In this document: piece after piece, positions 16,672-25,096 of the stretch
Layout of the letters: every line of letters begins with the position of its first letter
Numbering within the stretch: the first letter of the stretch is position 1
NCBI RefSeq assembly: GCF_028369295.1
Contig: NZ_JAQMYP010000026.1
Coordinates: 1-64,000, forward strand
Reading direction: 5' to 3'
Origin: Streptomyces sp. HD
GTDB lineage: Bacteria > Actinomycetota > Actinomycetes > Streptomycetales > Streptomycetaceae
Length of the DNA stretch: 64,000 bases
Made by a program: the position numbers and the translations under genes
The notes under the pieces: model-generated
The model's input: only the letters and a program-made list of their open reading frames with translations
Told to the model about the DNA's origin: nothing
The model's database searches: none

Positions 16672-17811
16672 GTGGACCTCACGCACTCTCCGGCCGACGA
16701 GGCGTTCCGCGCCGAGGCCCGCGGCTGGCTGCGCGCACATGTGCCGTCCGATCCGCTCCCCTCCCTGGAGACCGAGGAGGGGTTCGCGGCACACCGCGCG
16801 TGGGAGGCCGAGCTGGCCGCGGACCGCTGGTCGGTGGTCAACTGGCCGGCCGTGTACGGCGGCCGGGACGCCACGATCGTGCGGTGGCTGCTGTTCGAGG
16901 AGGAGTACTACGCGGCGGGCGCGCCGGGACGCGTCGGGCAGAACGGCGTCAGCCTTCTCGCCCCGACCCTCTTCGACCACGGCACGGAGGAGCAGCGCGC
17001 GCGTGTGCTGCCGTCCATGGCCACCGGTGAGGTGATCTGGGCGCAGGCGTGGTCGGAGCCGGAGGCGGGCTCCGACCTGGCCTCGCTCAGGTCGAGAGCC
17101 GTGCGCACGGACGGTGGCTGGCTGCTGTCCGGCCAGAAGACCTGGTCCTCGCGCGCCGCCTTCGCCGACCGCGCGTTCGGCCTGTTCCGCACCGACCCGG
17201 ACACCCCGAAGCCCCACCAGGGCCTGACCTACCTGATGTTCGATCTGCGCGCGCCCGGCGTCACCGTCCGCCCGATCGCCCGCCTCGACGGCAAGCCCGC
17301 CTTCGCCGAGCTGTTCCTGGACGAGGTGTTCGTGCCGGACGAGGACGTGATCGGCGAGCCGGGCCAGGGCTGGCGGATCGCAATGTCCACGGCGGGCAAC
17401 GAACGGGGGCTGATGCTCCGCTCCCCCGGCCGTTTCCTGGCGAGCGCCGACCGCCTCCACTCTCTCTGGCAGGCCCAGGGCGGCCCGGAGAGCACGAAGG
17501 CCCGGGTGGCCGACGCCCTGATCGGCGCCCGCGCCTACCAGCTCTTCACCTTCGCCGCCGCCTCCCGCTTCCTGGACGGCGAGTCGATCGGTCCGGAGTC
17601 CAGCCTGAACAAGGTCTTCTGGTCGGAGTACGACATCGCGCTGCACGAGACGGCCCTCGATCTGCTGGATGCCGAGGGCGAGTTGACCGACACCGACTGG
17701 TCCGAGCGCTACGTCTTCTCCCTCGCCGGCCCCGTCTACGCCGGCACCAACGAGATCCAGCGCGACATCATCGCCGAGCGCCTGCTGGGCCTGCCGAAGG
17801 GGCGACGCTGA
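16672..17811 (+). CDS. Acyl-CoA dehydrogenase, large subunit (IpdE1/FadE30-like)
   Basis: A 379-residue FAD acyl-CoA dehydrogenase with WAQAWSEPEAGSDLASLRSR, the LSGQKTWSS loop, and the C-terminal substrate/FAD segment PVYAGTNEIQRDIIAERLLG. It is followed by a second, shorter dehydrogenase. Paired genes of this kind in steroid degraders encode heteromeric alpha2beta2 enzymes such as IpdE1-IpdE2. FadE30, which acts earlier on HIP-CoA, is the other candidate orthologue, and the sequence alone does not decide. The GTG at 16672 is preferred because GGAAGG ends nine bases before it; ATG at 16663 is in frame but touches that site. Confidence 0.85.
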   Translation: MDLTHSPADEAFRAEARGWLRAHVPSDPLPSLETEEGFAAHRAWEAELAADRWSVVNWPAVYGGRDATIVRWLLFEEEYYAAGAPGRVGQNGVSLLAPTLFDHGTEEQRARVLPSMATGEVIWAQAWSEPEAGSDLASLRSRAVRTDGGWLLSGQKTWSSRAAFADRAFGLFRTDPDTPKPHQGLTYLMFDLRAPGVTVRPIARLDGKPAFAELFLDEVFVPDEDVIGEPGQGWRIAMSTAGNERGLMLRSPGRFLASADRLHSLWQAQGGPESTKARVADALIGARAYQLFTFAAASRFLDGESIGPESSLNKVFWSEYDIALHETALDLLDAEGELTDTDWSERYVFSLAGPVYAGTNEIQRDIIAERLLGLPKGRR

Positions 17812-17842
17812 TGACGCCATGGATGCCGGGGGTGCGGTACTG

Positions 17843-18877
17843 ATGCGCTTCCTTCTCGACGCCGAGCAGCGGGCCTTCGCCGGATCGCTGGGCGCGATGC
17901 TGGCGAGGTCGGACACGCCGTCGGTCATACGGGACTGGAGCCGGGGCGAGCATGCGAGGGGCCGTGCTTTGTGGTCCCGTATCGCCGAGGCCGGGGTGTT
18001 CGCGCTGGCGGTTCCGGAGGCGTACGAGGGGCTGGGGCCCCGGCCTGTTGAACTCGCCGTGGCGTTCGTGGAGTTGGGGCGTCATGCGGTGCCGGGACCT
18101 TTGGTGGAGACCGTCGCGGCCGCGGCGCTGCTCGCCGGGATACCGGAACCCGGCCCGGCCAAGCGGCTCCTGCCCGCGCTGGGGGCGGGCGAGGCGATGG
18201 TGACACTGAGCCACGCCGGTTACGCCCTGGACGCGGATGCGGCGGACCTACGGCTGGCGGTGTCGGGGGCGGATGTCCCTACGGGGTCGGCGGCAGGCCC
18301 AGCCGGGACAGGCCGCCCGGCGCATGAGCTGCGGCTGGCACCGGCGCCCGCCCCCGGCGCCCTGCGCCCCTCCCTCGACCCGGCCCGCCGTCTCAGCCCG
18401 CTCCCTTCCGGCGGGGAACTCCTCGCCGCAGGTCAACAGATCGTCGTGTCCGCCGCCGACGCCCTCGCATACGCCCGTCTCACCACCGCCGCCCAAGCCC
18501 TGGGCGTCGGTGAGGCCCTGCTCGACAAGACCGTCACCTATGTCAGGCAGCGCACCCAGTTCGGCGCGCCCATAGGCTCCTTCCAGGCCGTCAAGCACCG
18601 TCTGGCCGACGCGAAGATCGCCCTGGAGTTCGCCCGGCCCCTGCTGTTCGGCGCCGCGCTCACCATGGCGCCCGCCGACATCGCGGCCGCCAAGGTCACG
18701 GCGTGCGAGGCGGCGTACGCCACCGCCCGTACCGCGCTCCAGCTGCACGGCGCGATCGGCTACACGGCGGAGTACGACCTGTCGCTCTGGCTGACCAAGG
18801 CCCGCGCCCTGCGCACCGCCTGGGGCGGCCCGGACGTGTGCCGGGCCGAGGTGCTCAGTGGTGATCGCCGCTGGTGA
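17843..18877 (+). CDS. Acyl-CoA dehydrogenase, small partner subunit (IpdE2-like)
   Basis: A 344-residue acyl-CoA dehydrogenase family protein. The C-terminal half has the conserved YVRQRTQFGAPIGSFQAVKHRLADA and TALQLHGAIGYTAEYDLSLW. The N-terminal half is divergent and the middle (residues about 130-190) is Pro/Ala-rich and looks unlike the usual mid beta-domain. This fits the non-canonical partner of a heteromeric enzyme with the gene upstream. The ATG at 17843 is chosen; one at 17819 is in frame. Its last 23 bases overlap the 3' end of the convergent cytochrome b gene. Confidence 0.82.
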   Translation: MRFLLDAEQRAFAGSLGAMLARSDTPSVIRDWSRGEHARGRALWSRIAEAGVFALAVPEAYEGLGPRPVELAVAFVELGRHAVPGPLVETVAAAALLAGIPEPGPAKRLLPALGAGEAMVTLSHAGYALDADAADLRLAVSGADVPTGSAAGPAGTGRPAHELRLAPAPAPGALRPSLDPARRLSPLPSGGELLAAGQQIVVSAADALAYARLTTAAQALGVGEALLDKTVTYVRQRTQFGAPIGSFQAVKHRLADAKIALEFARPLLFGAALTMAPADIAAAKVTACEAAYATARTALQLHGAIGYTAEYDLSLWLTKARALRTAWGGPDVCRAEVLSGDRRW

Positions 18878-20501
18878 CCTCGCGGTACTCCTCCACCGTC
18901 GGCTTGGTGATCCGGGTCCGGGGCCCGAACATCGCCTTCGCCAGCCGGGCCCGCACCCGCGCGCTCGCTGCCACCCGGCGCCGCACGCCGTTGGCGTCGA
19001 CCGGCGGGCCGACCTCGTAGGGCGGCGGCTGCTCGTGCTGGGTGAGGGTGAACAGCTGCCCCTGGGTGAGCGGCTCGTGGACCTCGATGTACTCGCCCTG
19101 CGGAAGCCGCTTGATGGTGCCCGTCTCCCGGCCGTGCAGCACCTTGGCCCGGTCCCGGCGCTGCAGCCCGAGACAGATGCGCTTGGTCACGGTGAAGGTG
19201 ATGACCGGTGCCACGAAGACCGCGACCCGCACGAACCAGGTGATCACGTTGATGGACAGATGCAGATGCGTGGCCACCACGTCGTTGCCGCCGCCGATCA
19301 GCAGCACCGCGTACAGACTCAGCCAGGCCGCGCCGAGGCCGGTGCGCACGGGCATGTTGCGGGGCCGGTCGAGGATGTGGTGCTCGCGTTTGTCGCCGGT
19401 GACCCACGCCTCGATGAAGGGATACACGCCGAGCGCGAGCAGGATCAGCGGGAAGAGCGAGAAGGGGATGAAGACACCCGGCTCCAGAGTGTGGCCCCAG
19501 AGGTTGATCTCCCATCCCGGCATCACCCGGATCAGGCCCTCGGAGAAGCCGAGGTACCAGTCGGGCTGCGCGCCCGTGGTGACCATGTCCGGCCGGTAGG
19601 GCCCGAAGGCCCACACCGGGTTGATGCTCGCTACGCCGCCCATGAACGCCAGCACGCCGAAGACCAGGAAGAAGAAGCCGCCCGCCTTGGCCATGTACAC
19701 CGGCAGGAAGGGCATCCCGACGACCGACTTCTGGTCGCGGCCGGGGCCGGGGTACTGCGTGTGCTTGTGGTAGAAGACCAGGATCAGGTGGGCGACCACC
19801 AGGCCCAGCATGATCCCGGGCAGCAGCAGGATGTGGATCGGGTAGAGCCGGGCGATGAAGTCCTCGCCGGGGAACTCCCCGCCGAAGAGGAAGAACGCCA
19901 CGTACGTCCCCACGATCGGGATCGACAGGATGGCGCCGTGGGCGAACCGCAGACCGGTGCCGGACAGCAGGTCGTCGGGGAGGGAGTAGCCGGTCAGGCC
20001 GGTGATGATGCCGAGCATCAGCAGGGTCCAGCCGAACACCCAGTTCAGCTCGCGCGGCTTGCGGAAGGCGCCGGTGAAGAACACCCGCATCATGTGCACC
20101 AGCATGCCGGTGACGAAGACCAGCGCCGCCCAGTGGTGGATCTGCCGGATGAGCAGCCCGCCGCGCACGTCGAAGCTGATGTCGAGCGTGGACTCGTAGG
20201 CCCTGGTCATCAGGACGCCGTTGAGCGGCTCGTAGGTGCCGTTGTAGACGACCTCGTTGGTGCTCGGCTCGAAGAACAGGGTGAGGTAGACGCCGGTGAG
20301 GATCAGGACGAGAAAGCTGTAGAGGCAGACCTCGCCCAGCATGAACGACCAGTGGTCCGGGAAGACCTTGCGCATATTGGCCTTGGCCAGGGCATAGATA
20401 CCGAGTCGCCCGTCGGCCCAGTCGGCGATCTTCTCGCCCTTCGGCGGCGGAGCCGGTCGCCGGGCCGCCGCTCCCTCGTTCCCCGATCGTGCGCCGTCCA
20501 T
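18855..20501 (-). CDS. qcrB: Cytochrome bc1 complex cytochrome b subunit (orphan QcrB)
   Basis: A 548-residue membrane protein with eight or more hydrophobic helices. Haem-ligating histidines are seen in IRQIHHWAALVF, GMLVHMMRVFF, YPIHILLLPG and VVAHLILVFYHKH. The quinol-site motif is PDWYLGF, the actinobacterial form of PEWY, and the long C-terminal extension is also actinobacterial. QcrB normally follows qcrC and qcrA. Neither is here, so this is a second, free-standing copy; Streptomyces genomes often have one. Its partner subunits must come from elsewhere. A vWA-protein gene lies 83 bases upstream in the same direction. The 3' end overlaps the convergent dehydrogenase gene. Confidence 0.92.
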   Translation of the reverse strand: MDGARSGNEGAAARRPAPPPKGEKIADWADGRLGIYALAKANMRKVFPDHWSFMLGEVCLYSFLVLILTGVYLTLFFEPSTNEVVYNGTYEPLNGVLMTRAYESTLDISFDVRGGLLIRQIHHWAALVFVTGMLVHMMRVFFTGAFRKPRELNWVFGWTLLMLGIITGLTGYSLPDDLLSGTGLRFAHGAILSIPIVGTYVAFFLFGGEFPGEDFIARLYPIHILLLPGIMLGLVVAHLILVFYHKHTQYPGPGRDQKSVVGMPFLPVYMAKAGGFFFLVFGVLAFMGGVASINPVWAFGPYRPDMVTTGAQPDWYLGFSEGLIRVMPGWEINLWGHTLEPGVFIPFSLFPLILLALGVYPFIEAWVTGDKREHHILDRPRNMPVRTGLGAAWLSLYAVLLIGGGNDVVATHLHLSINVITWFVRVAVFVAPVITFTVTKRICLGLQRRDRAKVLHGRETGTIKRLPQGEYIEVHEPLTQGQLFTLTQHEQPPPYEVGPPVDANGVRRRVAASARVRARLAKAMFGPRTRITKPTVEEYREVTSGDHH

Positions 20502-20584
20502 GAGTCGTCGCCTTCCCGTCGGATCACCTCAGAGTGACACGGCCCCCTGGGCCGGGCCAACGGTGCGGGCAACCGGTCGACGGG

Positions 20585-21310
20585 TCAGGCCGGCGGGACG
20601 ATCCCCTGGGCCCGCGCCGCCGCCAGCCACTGCGGGAACTCCCCGACCAGCCGGTCGTACAGCTCGGCGTCGGACACCTTGCGCGGCTGCGAACCGGCGT
20701 GGAAGAACCCCGCGTTGTCGACGATCCGCTTGTGCGGGACGGACAGCTCGTCGAGCTTGCGCAGATAGTCGAACTGCTTGCTGTCCGGATCGCCGAAGCC
20801 GATGAACTGCCAGAAGAGCGGAAGCCGGGCCGCCTTGCACAGGTAGCGTTCCGCGGCGAGCTTGTTGATGGGGCCGCCGTCGGTCTGGAACACGACCAGG
20901 GCGGGGTCCGTCGAGCCGCTGTCCAGGTAGTGGTCGATGACGGCGTCCATGGCCAGGTGGTAGCTGGTCTTGCCCATGTGCCCGAGCCCGGCCACGATCC
21001 GTTCGATCCGCCCCTGGTGGTCGGCCAGCACGATCTCGGTCTCGGCGTCGACGTCGGTGGAGAAGAACACCACCGGCACGGTCCCGTCGTCGTCGAAGTG
21101 CGCCGACAGCCCCAGCACCCGGTCGGCGAGCGCCTGCACGCTGCCGTCCTTGTAGTACGGCTTCATCGACCCGGAGTAGTCGACCACCAGATAGACCGCG
21201 GCCCGCACCCCGTCCAGCCCGTTCCTCCGGAGCGAGACCCCGGCGCTCTTGTACAGGCTGACCAGCGCGGGCGCGGTCTCCTCGACCTTGCTGAGACTGA
21301 TCGCGGCCAT
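20585..21310 (-). CDS. VWA-domain protein (TerF-like)
   Basis: A 241-residue cytosolic protein made almost wholly of a von Willebrand factor A domain of the tellurium-resistance (TerF/TerY) type. The metal-ion-dependent adhesion motif DYSGSM is near residue 45, and later MIDAS positions lie around GKTSY and FQTDGGP. No signal peptide or membrane segment is present. The N terminus begins MAAISLSKVEETAPALVSLY, as in Streptomyces TerF-like proteins. It lies upstream of the orphan cytochrome b in the same orientation and diverges from the rhomboid gene. Its role is unknown. An alternative upstream start at 21370 has no better ribosome site. Confidence 0.85.
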   Translation of the reverse strand: MAAISLSKVEETAPALVSLYKSAGVSLRRNGLDGVRAAVYLVVDYSGSMKPYYKDGSVQALADRVLGLSAHFDDDGTVPVVFFSTDVDAETEIVLADHQGRIERIVAGLGHMGKTSYHLAMDAVIDHYLDSGSTDPALVVFQTDGGPINKLAAERYLCKAARLPLFWQFIGFGDPDSKQFDYLRKLDELSVPHKRIVDNAGFFHAGSQPRKVSDAELYDRLVGEFPQWLAAARAQGIVPPA

Positions 21311-21458
21311 GTCCTGTTTCCCCCTTGACGCACTGGTCCGGCTGCCGAGGTTACGACACCGTGGCCCCACCTCTCCCTCCGTCCCCGGGCATTGGCTATT
21401 TTGTTCGACGCCGTCCCCACCGGCTCATCGTTCGTCCAGTCCCCATGAGGAGCCGGCC

Positions 21459-22388
21459 GTGGAGTCCGAGTCCACCGTCACCACCTGCTATCGCCATCCC
21501 AAGGTGGAGTCCTACGTCAGCTGCACGCGCTGCGAGCGCTACATCTGCCCGGACTGCATGCGGGAGGCGGCCGTCGGCCACCAGTGCGTGGAGTGCGTGA
21601 AGGAGGGCGCCCGGTCGGTGCGGCAGGCCCGGACGATCGTCGGCGGCCGGATCTCGGCGACGCCGCTGGTGACCTCGGTGCTCATCGGGCTGAACATGCT
21701 CGCCTATGCGGCCGAGGTGGTGCGCCCGGAGATCGTGGACCGGTTCGCGATGCTCGGCGCGCGGATGGTCGGCCCGGACGGCGGCTACTACGTCTACGAC
21801 CCGGGACACCCCTCGGACTTCCACGCCGAGGGCGTGGTCGCCGGGCAGTGGGAGCGGCTGCTGACCAGCGGGTTTCTCCACCTGCCGCCGACCGAGGGCA
21901 CCTTCGGGCTGCTGCACATCGTGATGAACATGCTCTCGCTGTGGCAGCTCGGCCGGATCGTGGAGCCCATGCTGGGCCGGGTCCGGTACCTCGCGCTCTA
22001 TCTGCTGGCGACGCTGGGCGGTGCGGTGTTCGAGCTGGTGCTCACCGACCAGCACGTGGAGTCGGTCGGCGCGTCGGGCGCGATCTTCGGTCTCGGTGCC
22101 GCCTACTACGTCCTCGCCCGCCGGGTCGGCGCCGACATGCGCTCCGTCAACCGGTTCATGGTGTTCCTGCTGCTGTGGCTGCTGCTCTCCGCGAGCGTCA
22201 CCTCCTGGCAGGGTCACCTCGGCGGACTGCTGACGGGGGCCGCGGTCACCCTCGCCTACGCGTACACTCCGCGAGGGCCCCGGCAGGCCCTGATCCAGGC
22301 GGTCGCCTGTGTGGGCCTGCTGGTGCTGCTGGCGATGGTCGCGGTGGCCAGGGCCTCGGAACTGGCCGGCGGAGGGGTGCCGCAGTGA
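21459..22388 (+). CDS. Rhomboid family intramembrane serine protease with B-box zinc finger
   Basis: A 309-residue membrane protein. Residues about 8-48 form a Cys/His zinc-binding segment (CYRHPKVESYVSCTRCERYI, then CPDC and CVEC) typical of actinobacterial rhomboids. The membrane domain has the catalytic Ser in GASGAIFGLGAAYY and the His in WQGHLGGLLTGA, plus the N-terminal IVMNMLSLWQLG loop. It would cleave membrane-protein helices within the bilayer. The GTG at 21459 has GAGGAG six bases upstream. Its stop overlaps the start of the chitosanase gene by four bases, so the two are co-translated. The natural substrate is unknown. Confidence 0.9.
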   Translation: MESESTVTTCYRHPKVESYVSCTRCERYICPDCMREAAVGHQCVECVKEGARSVRQARTIVGGRISATPLVTSVLIGLNMLAYAAEVVRPEIVDRFAMLGARMVGPDGGYYVYDPGHPSDFHAEGVVAGQWERLLTSGFLHLPPTEGTFGLLHIVMNMLSLWQLGRIVEPMLGRVRYLALYLLATLGGAVFELVLTDQHVESVGASGAIFGLGAAYYVLARRVGADMRSVNRFMVFLLLWLLLSASVTSWQGHLGGLLTGAAVTLAYAYTPRGPRQALIQAVACVGLLVLLAMVAVARASELAGGGVPQ

Positions 22389-23293
22389 GACGTACCGGCA
22401 TTCTGCTCTTCGCGGCCGTCCCGGTCGCCATCACGGCGGCCGCCTACTTCCTGGTCCCCACCGATTCCGCCGACGGCCCCGCGGGCCCCGCCGTCACCGA
22501 CGCCCGGCAGGATGCCCGTCAGGAGGCCAAGAGCCGGGCCGAGCAGGAGCGTGCGGCGGACGACAAGCTGATCGCTCAGCTGCCGCCGGGGCTGGCCGAC
22601 CCGGCCGAGAAGGAGCTGGCGCAGCAGATCGTGGCCAGCGCCGAGAACTCCACCCTGAACTGGCGCGGCGCCTACGGCTACATCGAGGACATCGGCGACG
22701 GCCAGGGCTACACGGCCGGCATCATCGGCTTCTGCACCGGCACCCACGATCTGCTCACCCTGGTCGAGAACTACACCAAGGCCCATCCGGGCAACGGTCT
22801 CGCCGCGTACCTGCCCGCCCTGCGCAAGGTCGACGGCAGCGACTCCCACGAGGGCCTGGACCCCGGTTTCACCGCCGCCTGGAAGGCCGAGTCGAAGGTC
22901 GCCGCCTTCCGCAAGGCGCAGGACACCGAACGCGACCGCGTGTACTTCAACCCCGCGGTCCGGCTCGCCAAGCTCGACGGCCTGGGCACGCTGGGCCAGT
23001 TCGTCTACTACGACGCGATGGTCTTCCACGGCCCCGGCACCAACGCCACCAGCTTCTACGGCCTGCGCGAAAGCGCCCTGCGGGAGGCGAACTCCCCGTC
23101 CGAGGGCGGTTCGGAGAAGGCGTACCTCGACATCTTCCTCGACGTCCGCGAGAAGGCGATGCGGAAGAAGAAGCAGGACATCGACACCACGCGCATCGAC
23201 ACCGCCCAGCGCCGGTTCCTCTACGACGGCAACTTCAAGCTCGCCACTCCCTTGGTGTGGCAGGTGTACGGGGAGACGTACAAGGTGCCCTAG
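22385..23293 (+). CDS. Chitosanase, glycoside hydrolase family 46, membrane-anchored or secreted
   Basis: A 302-residue protein. An N-terminal hydrophobic segment (TGILLFAAVPVAITAAAYFL) serves as signal peptide or anchor. A charged Ala/Arg/Glu linker leads to a GH46 catalytic domain from about residue 60. The general acid Glu is in VASAENSTLNW and the base Asp is in YIEDIGDGQGYTAGIIGFC, both intact. GNGLAAYLPAL, ERDRVYFNPA and QFVYYDAMVFHGPGTN match Streptomyces chitosanases. It endohydrolyses chitosan outside the cell. The GTG start overlaps the rhomboid stop, an unusual pairing for a secreted hydrolase. Confidence 0.93.
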   Translation: MRRTGILLFAAVPVAITAAAYFLVPTDSADGPAGPAVTDARQDARQEAKSRAEQERAADDKLIAQLPPGLADPAEKELAQQIVASAENSTLNWRGAYGYIEDIGDGQGYTAGIIGFCTGTHDLLTLVENYTKAHPGNGLAAYLPALRKVDGSDSHEGLDPGFTAAWKAESKVAAFRKAQDTERDRVYFNPAVRLAKLDGLGTLGQFVYYDAMVFHGPGTNATSFYGLRESALREANSPSEGGSEKAYLDIFLDVREKAMRKKKQDIDTTRIDTAQRRFLYDGNFKLATPLVWQVYGETYKVP

Positions 23294-23408
23294 TCGCCCT
23301 GGCCAGACGTACGAGACAAAAGCCGCCTCCGCCCACCATTGACGAAAGATGGCGTCTCATCGACGTTAATCACCCCAAGGGGGAACAACGTCAAACAAGG
23401 GGGACGCC

Positions 23409-24500
23409 ATGGCAGCCGACACGGCCGAACCGGCCGCCGCCGGTTCGGGGTTCGGGCCCTACCAGGTCGGACCGGAGGTGCTGGCGGGTCTCGTCCAGCT
23501 GGCCGGCAAGGGGCCGAAGGCGGTCCAGTACACCGAGGTCGACGGGCAGCCCGTGTTCGAGGGCGACATCGTCCTCGACCTGATCGAGTCCAAGCAGATC
23601 TCCGTCGAGCACGCGGTGGCGCTGGAGGAGAACGGGGTCATCCTGCCCGGCCAGCAGTTCCGCTGGGTGAACGGCCTGGTGCCGTACGAGATCGACCCGG
23701 CCCTGCCCGACCAGGCCCGGGTGACCGGCGCGATCGACCACTGGGTGCGCAACACCCGTATCCGCTTCGTGCAGCGCACGCCCCAGAACGCGGCGCAGTA
23801 CCCGGACTTCATCCGGTTCGTGCCCGGCGGCGGCTGCAGTTCGGCCGTGGGCCGGCGGGGCAACGTCCAGCAGATCACGCTGGGCCAGGGCTGCGAACTG
23901 GGCGCCGCCATCCATGAGATCGGGCATGCGGTCGGGCTCTGGCACGAGCAGAGCCGGGAGGACCGGGACCAGTTCGTCACCATCCACTGGGCCAACATCC
24001 AGCAGGGCATGGCCCACAACTTCAACCAGCACATCACCGACGGCGACGACGTCGGCGCCTACGACTACCACTCGATCATGCACTACCCGCGCTGGGCGTT
24101 CTCCGCCAACGGCCAGGACACCATCGTGCCCCGGCAGAACATCGAGATCGGCCAGCGGCAGGGCCTGAGCCCCGGCGACTGTCTCGCGGTCCGCACGATG
24201 TACGCCGCCCTGGAGTCGCCGGCGCGGTTCTCCGGTGTGCAGTTCACGGGGCGGGTCGCGGCCGGGCAGGTCGGGCGCTGGTTCACGCACAGCTGGCCGG
24301 CGCACTGGTACGTCCACTGGACGGTCGTGCCGACCGCGCCCGTGGTGGACGGGGAGGCGCAGATCGAGTCCTGGGTCCAGGTGACCCGGCAGTCGGGTGG
24401 ACTGCTCAAGTACTTCCTCAACATCCGCAATCTGACCGGCGGTCCGGTCGACATCCAGGCCCGCTACGACGTGCTGGGCTGGGGCGCCAACGCGACCTGA
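23409..24500 (+). CDS. M12A (astacin-type) zinc metalloprotease with C-terminal beta domain
   Basis: A 363-residue protein. The zinc helix AIHEIGHAVGLWHEQSRED (near residue 169) is the extended HExxHxxGxxH metzincin site followed by Glu, as in astacins. The Met-turn is IMHYPRWAF near residue 224. Residues about 60-270 form the protease. Residues about 271-363 form a second domain (GRWFTHSWPAHWYVHWTVVP) that recurs alone in the gene at 24822. No signal peptide is evident: the first 40 residues are Ala/Gly-rich without a hydrophobic core. So either it stays inside or it leaves by a non-classical route. Confidence 0.88.
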   Translation: MAADTAEPAAAGSGFGPYQVGPEVLAGLVQLAGKGPKAVQYTEVDGQPVFEGDIVLDLIESKQISVEHAVALEENGVILPGQQFRWVNGLVPYEIDPALPDQARVTGAIDHWVRNTRIRFVQRTPQNAAQYPDFIRFVPGGGCSSAVGRRGNVQQITLGQGCELGAAIHEIGHAVGLWHEQSREDRDQFVTIHWANIQQGMAHNFNQHITDGDDVGAYDYHSIMHYPRWAFSANGQDTIVPRQNIEIGQRQGLSPGDCLAVRTMYAALESPARFSGVQFTGRVAAGQVGRWFTHSWPAHWYVHWTVVPTAPVVDGEAQIESWVQVTRQSGGLLKYFLNIRNLTGGPVDIQARYDVLGWGANAT

Positions 24501-24543
24501 CGGGGTCCGGGAAGCACTCGCGATCCGAGAAACAGGGGGAACC

Positions 24544-24825
24544 ATGCAACCGATGGGAATGCCGGGCGAGTCCATGCCCGCGGGCTGGGCCGACGCGGTC
24601 GACGCGGGTCCGGCGCCGAGCCTGAGCGGGGCGCCGGACGCGCCGGCGGGAACGGCCGTCAGCGGGACCGGCAGCGGCATCGGCGGGCCCGAGTTCGCGG
24701 GCGCCGGATACGCGCCGCTGGGCGCCGCACAGGACGGCGGAGGCGTCGCGGGGGTCCCGGCCGCGGAGAGTCTGCAGGACGGCGGGGTCGCACCGGAGGC
24801 CCCGAAGGAAGGGGGAGAGTCATGA
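24544..24825 (+). CDS. Small Gly/Ala/Pro-rich protein in metalloprotease operon
   Basis: A 93-residue protein I do not recognise. It is rich in Gly, Ala and Pro with scattered acidic residues, and has no cysteine, signal peptide or membrane segment, so it is probably disordered. A strong AGGGGGA ribosome site precedes its ATG. It lies 43 bases after the astacin-type gene and overlaps the next gene by ATGA, so it belongs to the operon. A linker, propeptide-like or chaperone role is possible, but nothing in the sequence proves one. Confidence 0.65.
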   Translation: MQPMGMPGESMPAGWADAVDAGPAPSLSGAPDAPAGTAVSGTGSGIGGPEFAGAGYAPLGAAQDGGGVAGVPAAESLQDGGVAPEAPKEGGES

Positions 24826-25082
24826 TTCTGGGAGTGCAGTTCCGCGGACAGGTACCGGCGAACACCAGCCGCCGCTGGTTCACGCACAGCTGGCCGGAGG
24901 CGTGGCGGGTCGACTGGACGGTCGTACCGACGTGGCCCATGGTGGACGGCAACGCCCAGGTCGAGTGGAAGATCCAGGTGGACCGTCAGGCGAGCAACCT
25001 GATCAAGTACTTCATCGAGATCCGCAACCTCACGGGCGGTCCGGTCGACATCGAGGCGCGGTACGCCGTGCTCAACTCCTAG
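24822..25082 (+). CDS. Free-standing copy of the metalloprotease C-terminal domain
   Basis: An 86-residue protein closely matching the last ~90 residues of the astacin-type protease two genes upstream. Shared segments include RWFTHSWP, DWTVVPT, VDGNAQVEW, IKYFIEIRNLTGGPVDIEARY. It is rich in Trp and aromatic residues with alternating polar positions, consistent with a single beta-sandwich. There is no signal peptide. The ATG follows a strong GGGGGAGAG site and overlaps the previous gene. It may dimerise with, bind the same ligand as, or regulate the protease. The duplication itself is plain; the function is inference. Confidence 0.8.
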   Translation: MILGVQFRGQVPANTSRRWFTHSWPEAWRVDWTVVPTWPMVDGNAQVEWKIQVDRQASNLIKYFIEIRNLTGGPVDIEARYAVLNS

Positions 25083-25096
25083 CGAACGAGCGTGAC

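Noticed and set aside
8715..18877. A polyketide or other biosynthetic gene cluster
   Set aside because: SDRs, thiolase and acyl-CoA dehydrogenases could suggest this, but no synthase is present and the gene set matches the HIP catabolic regulon.
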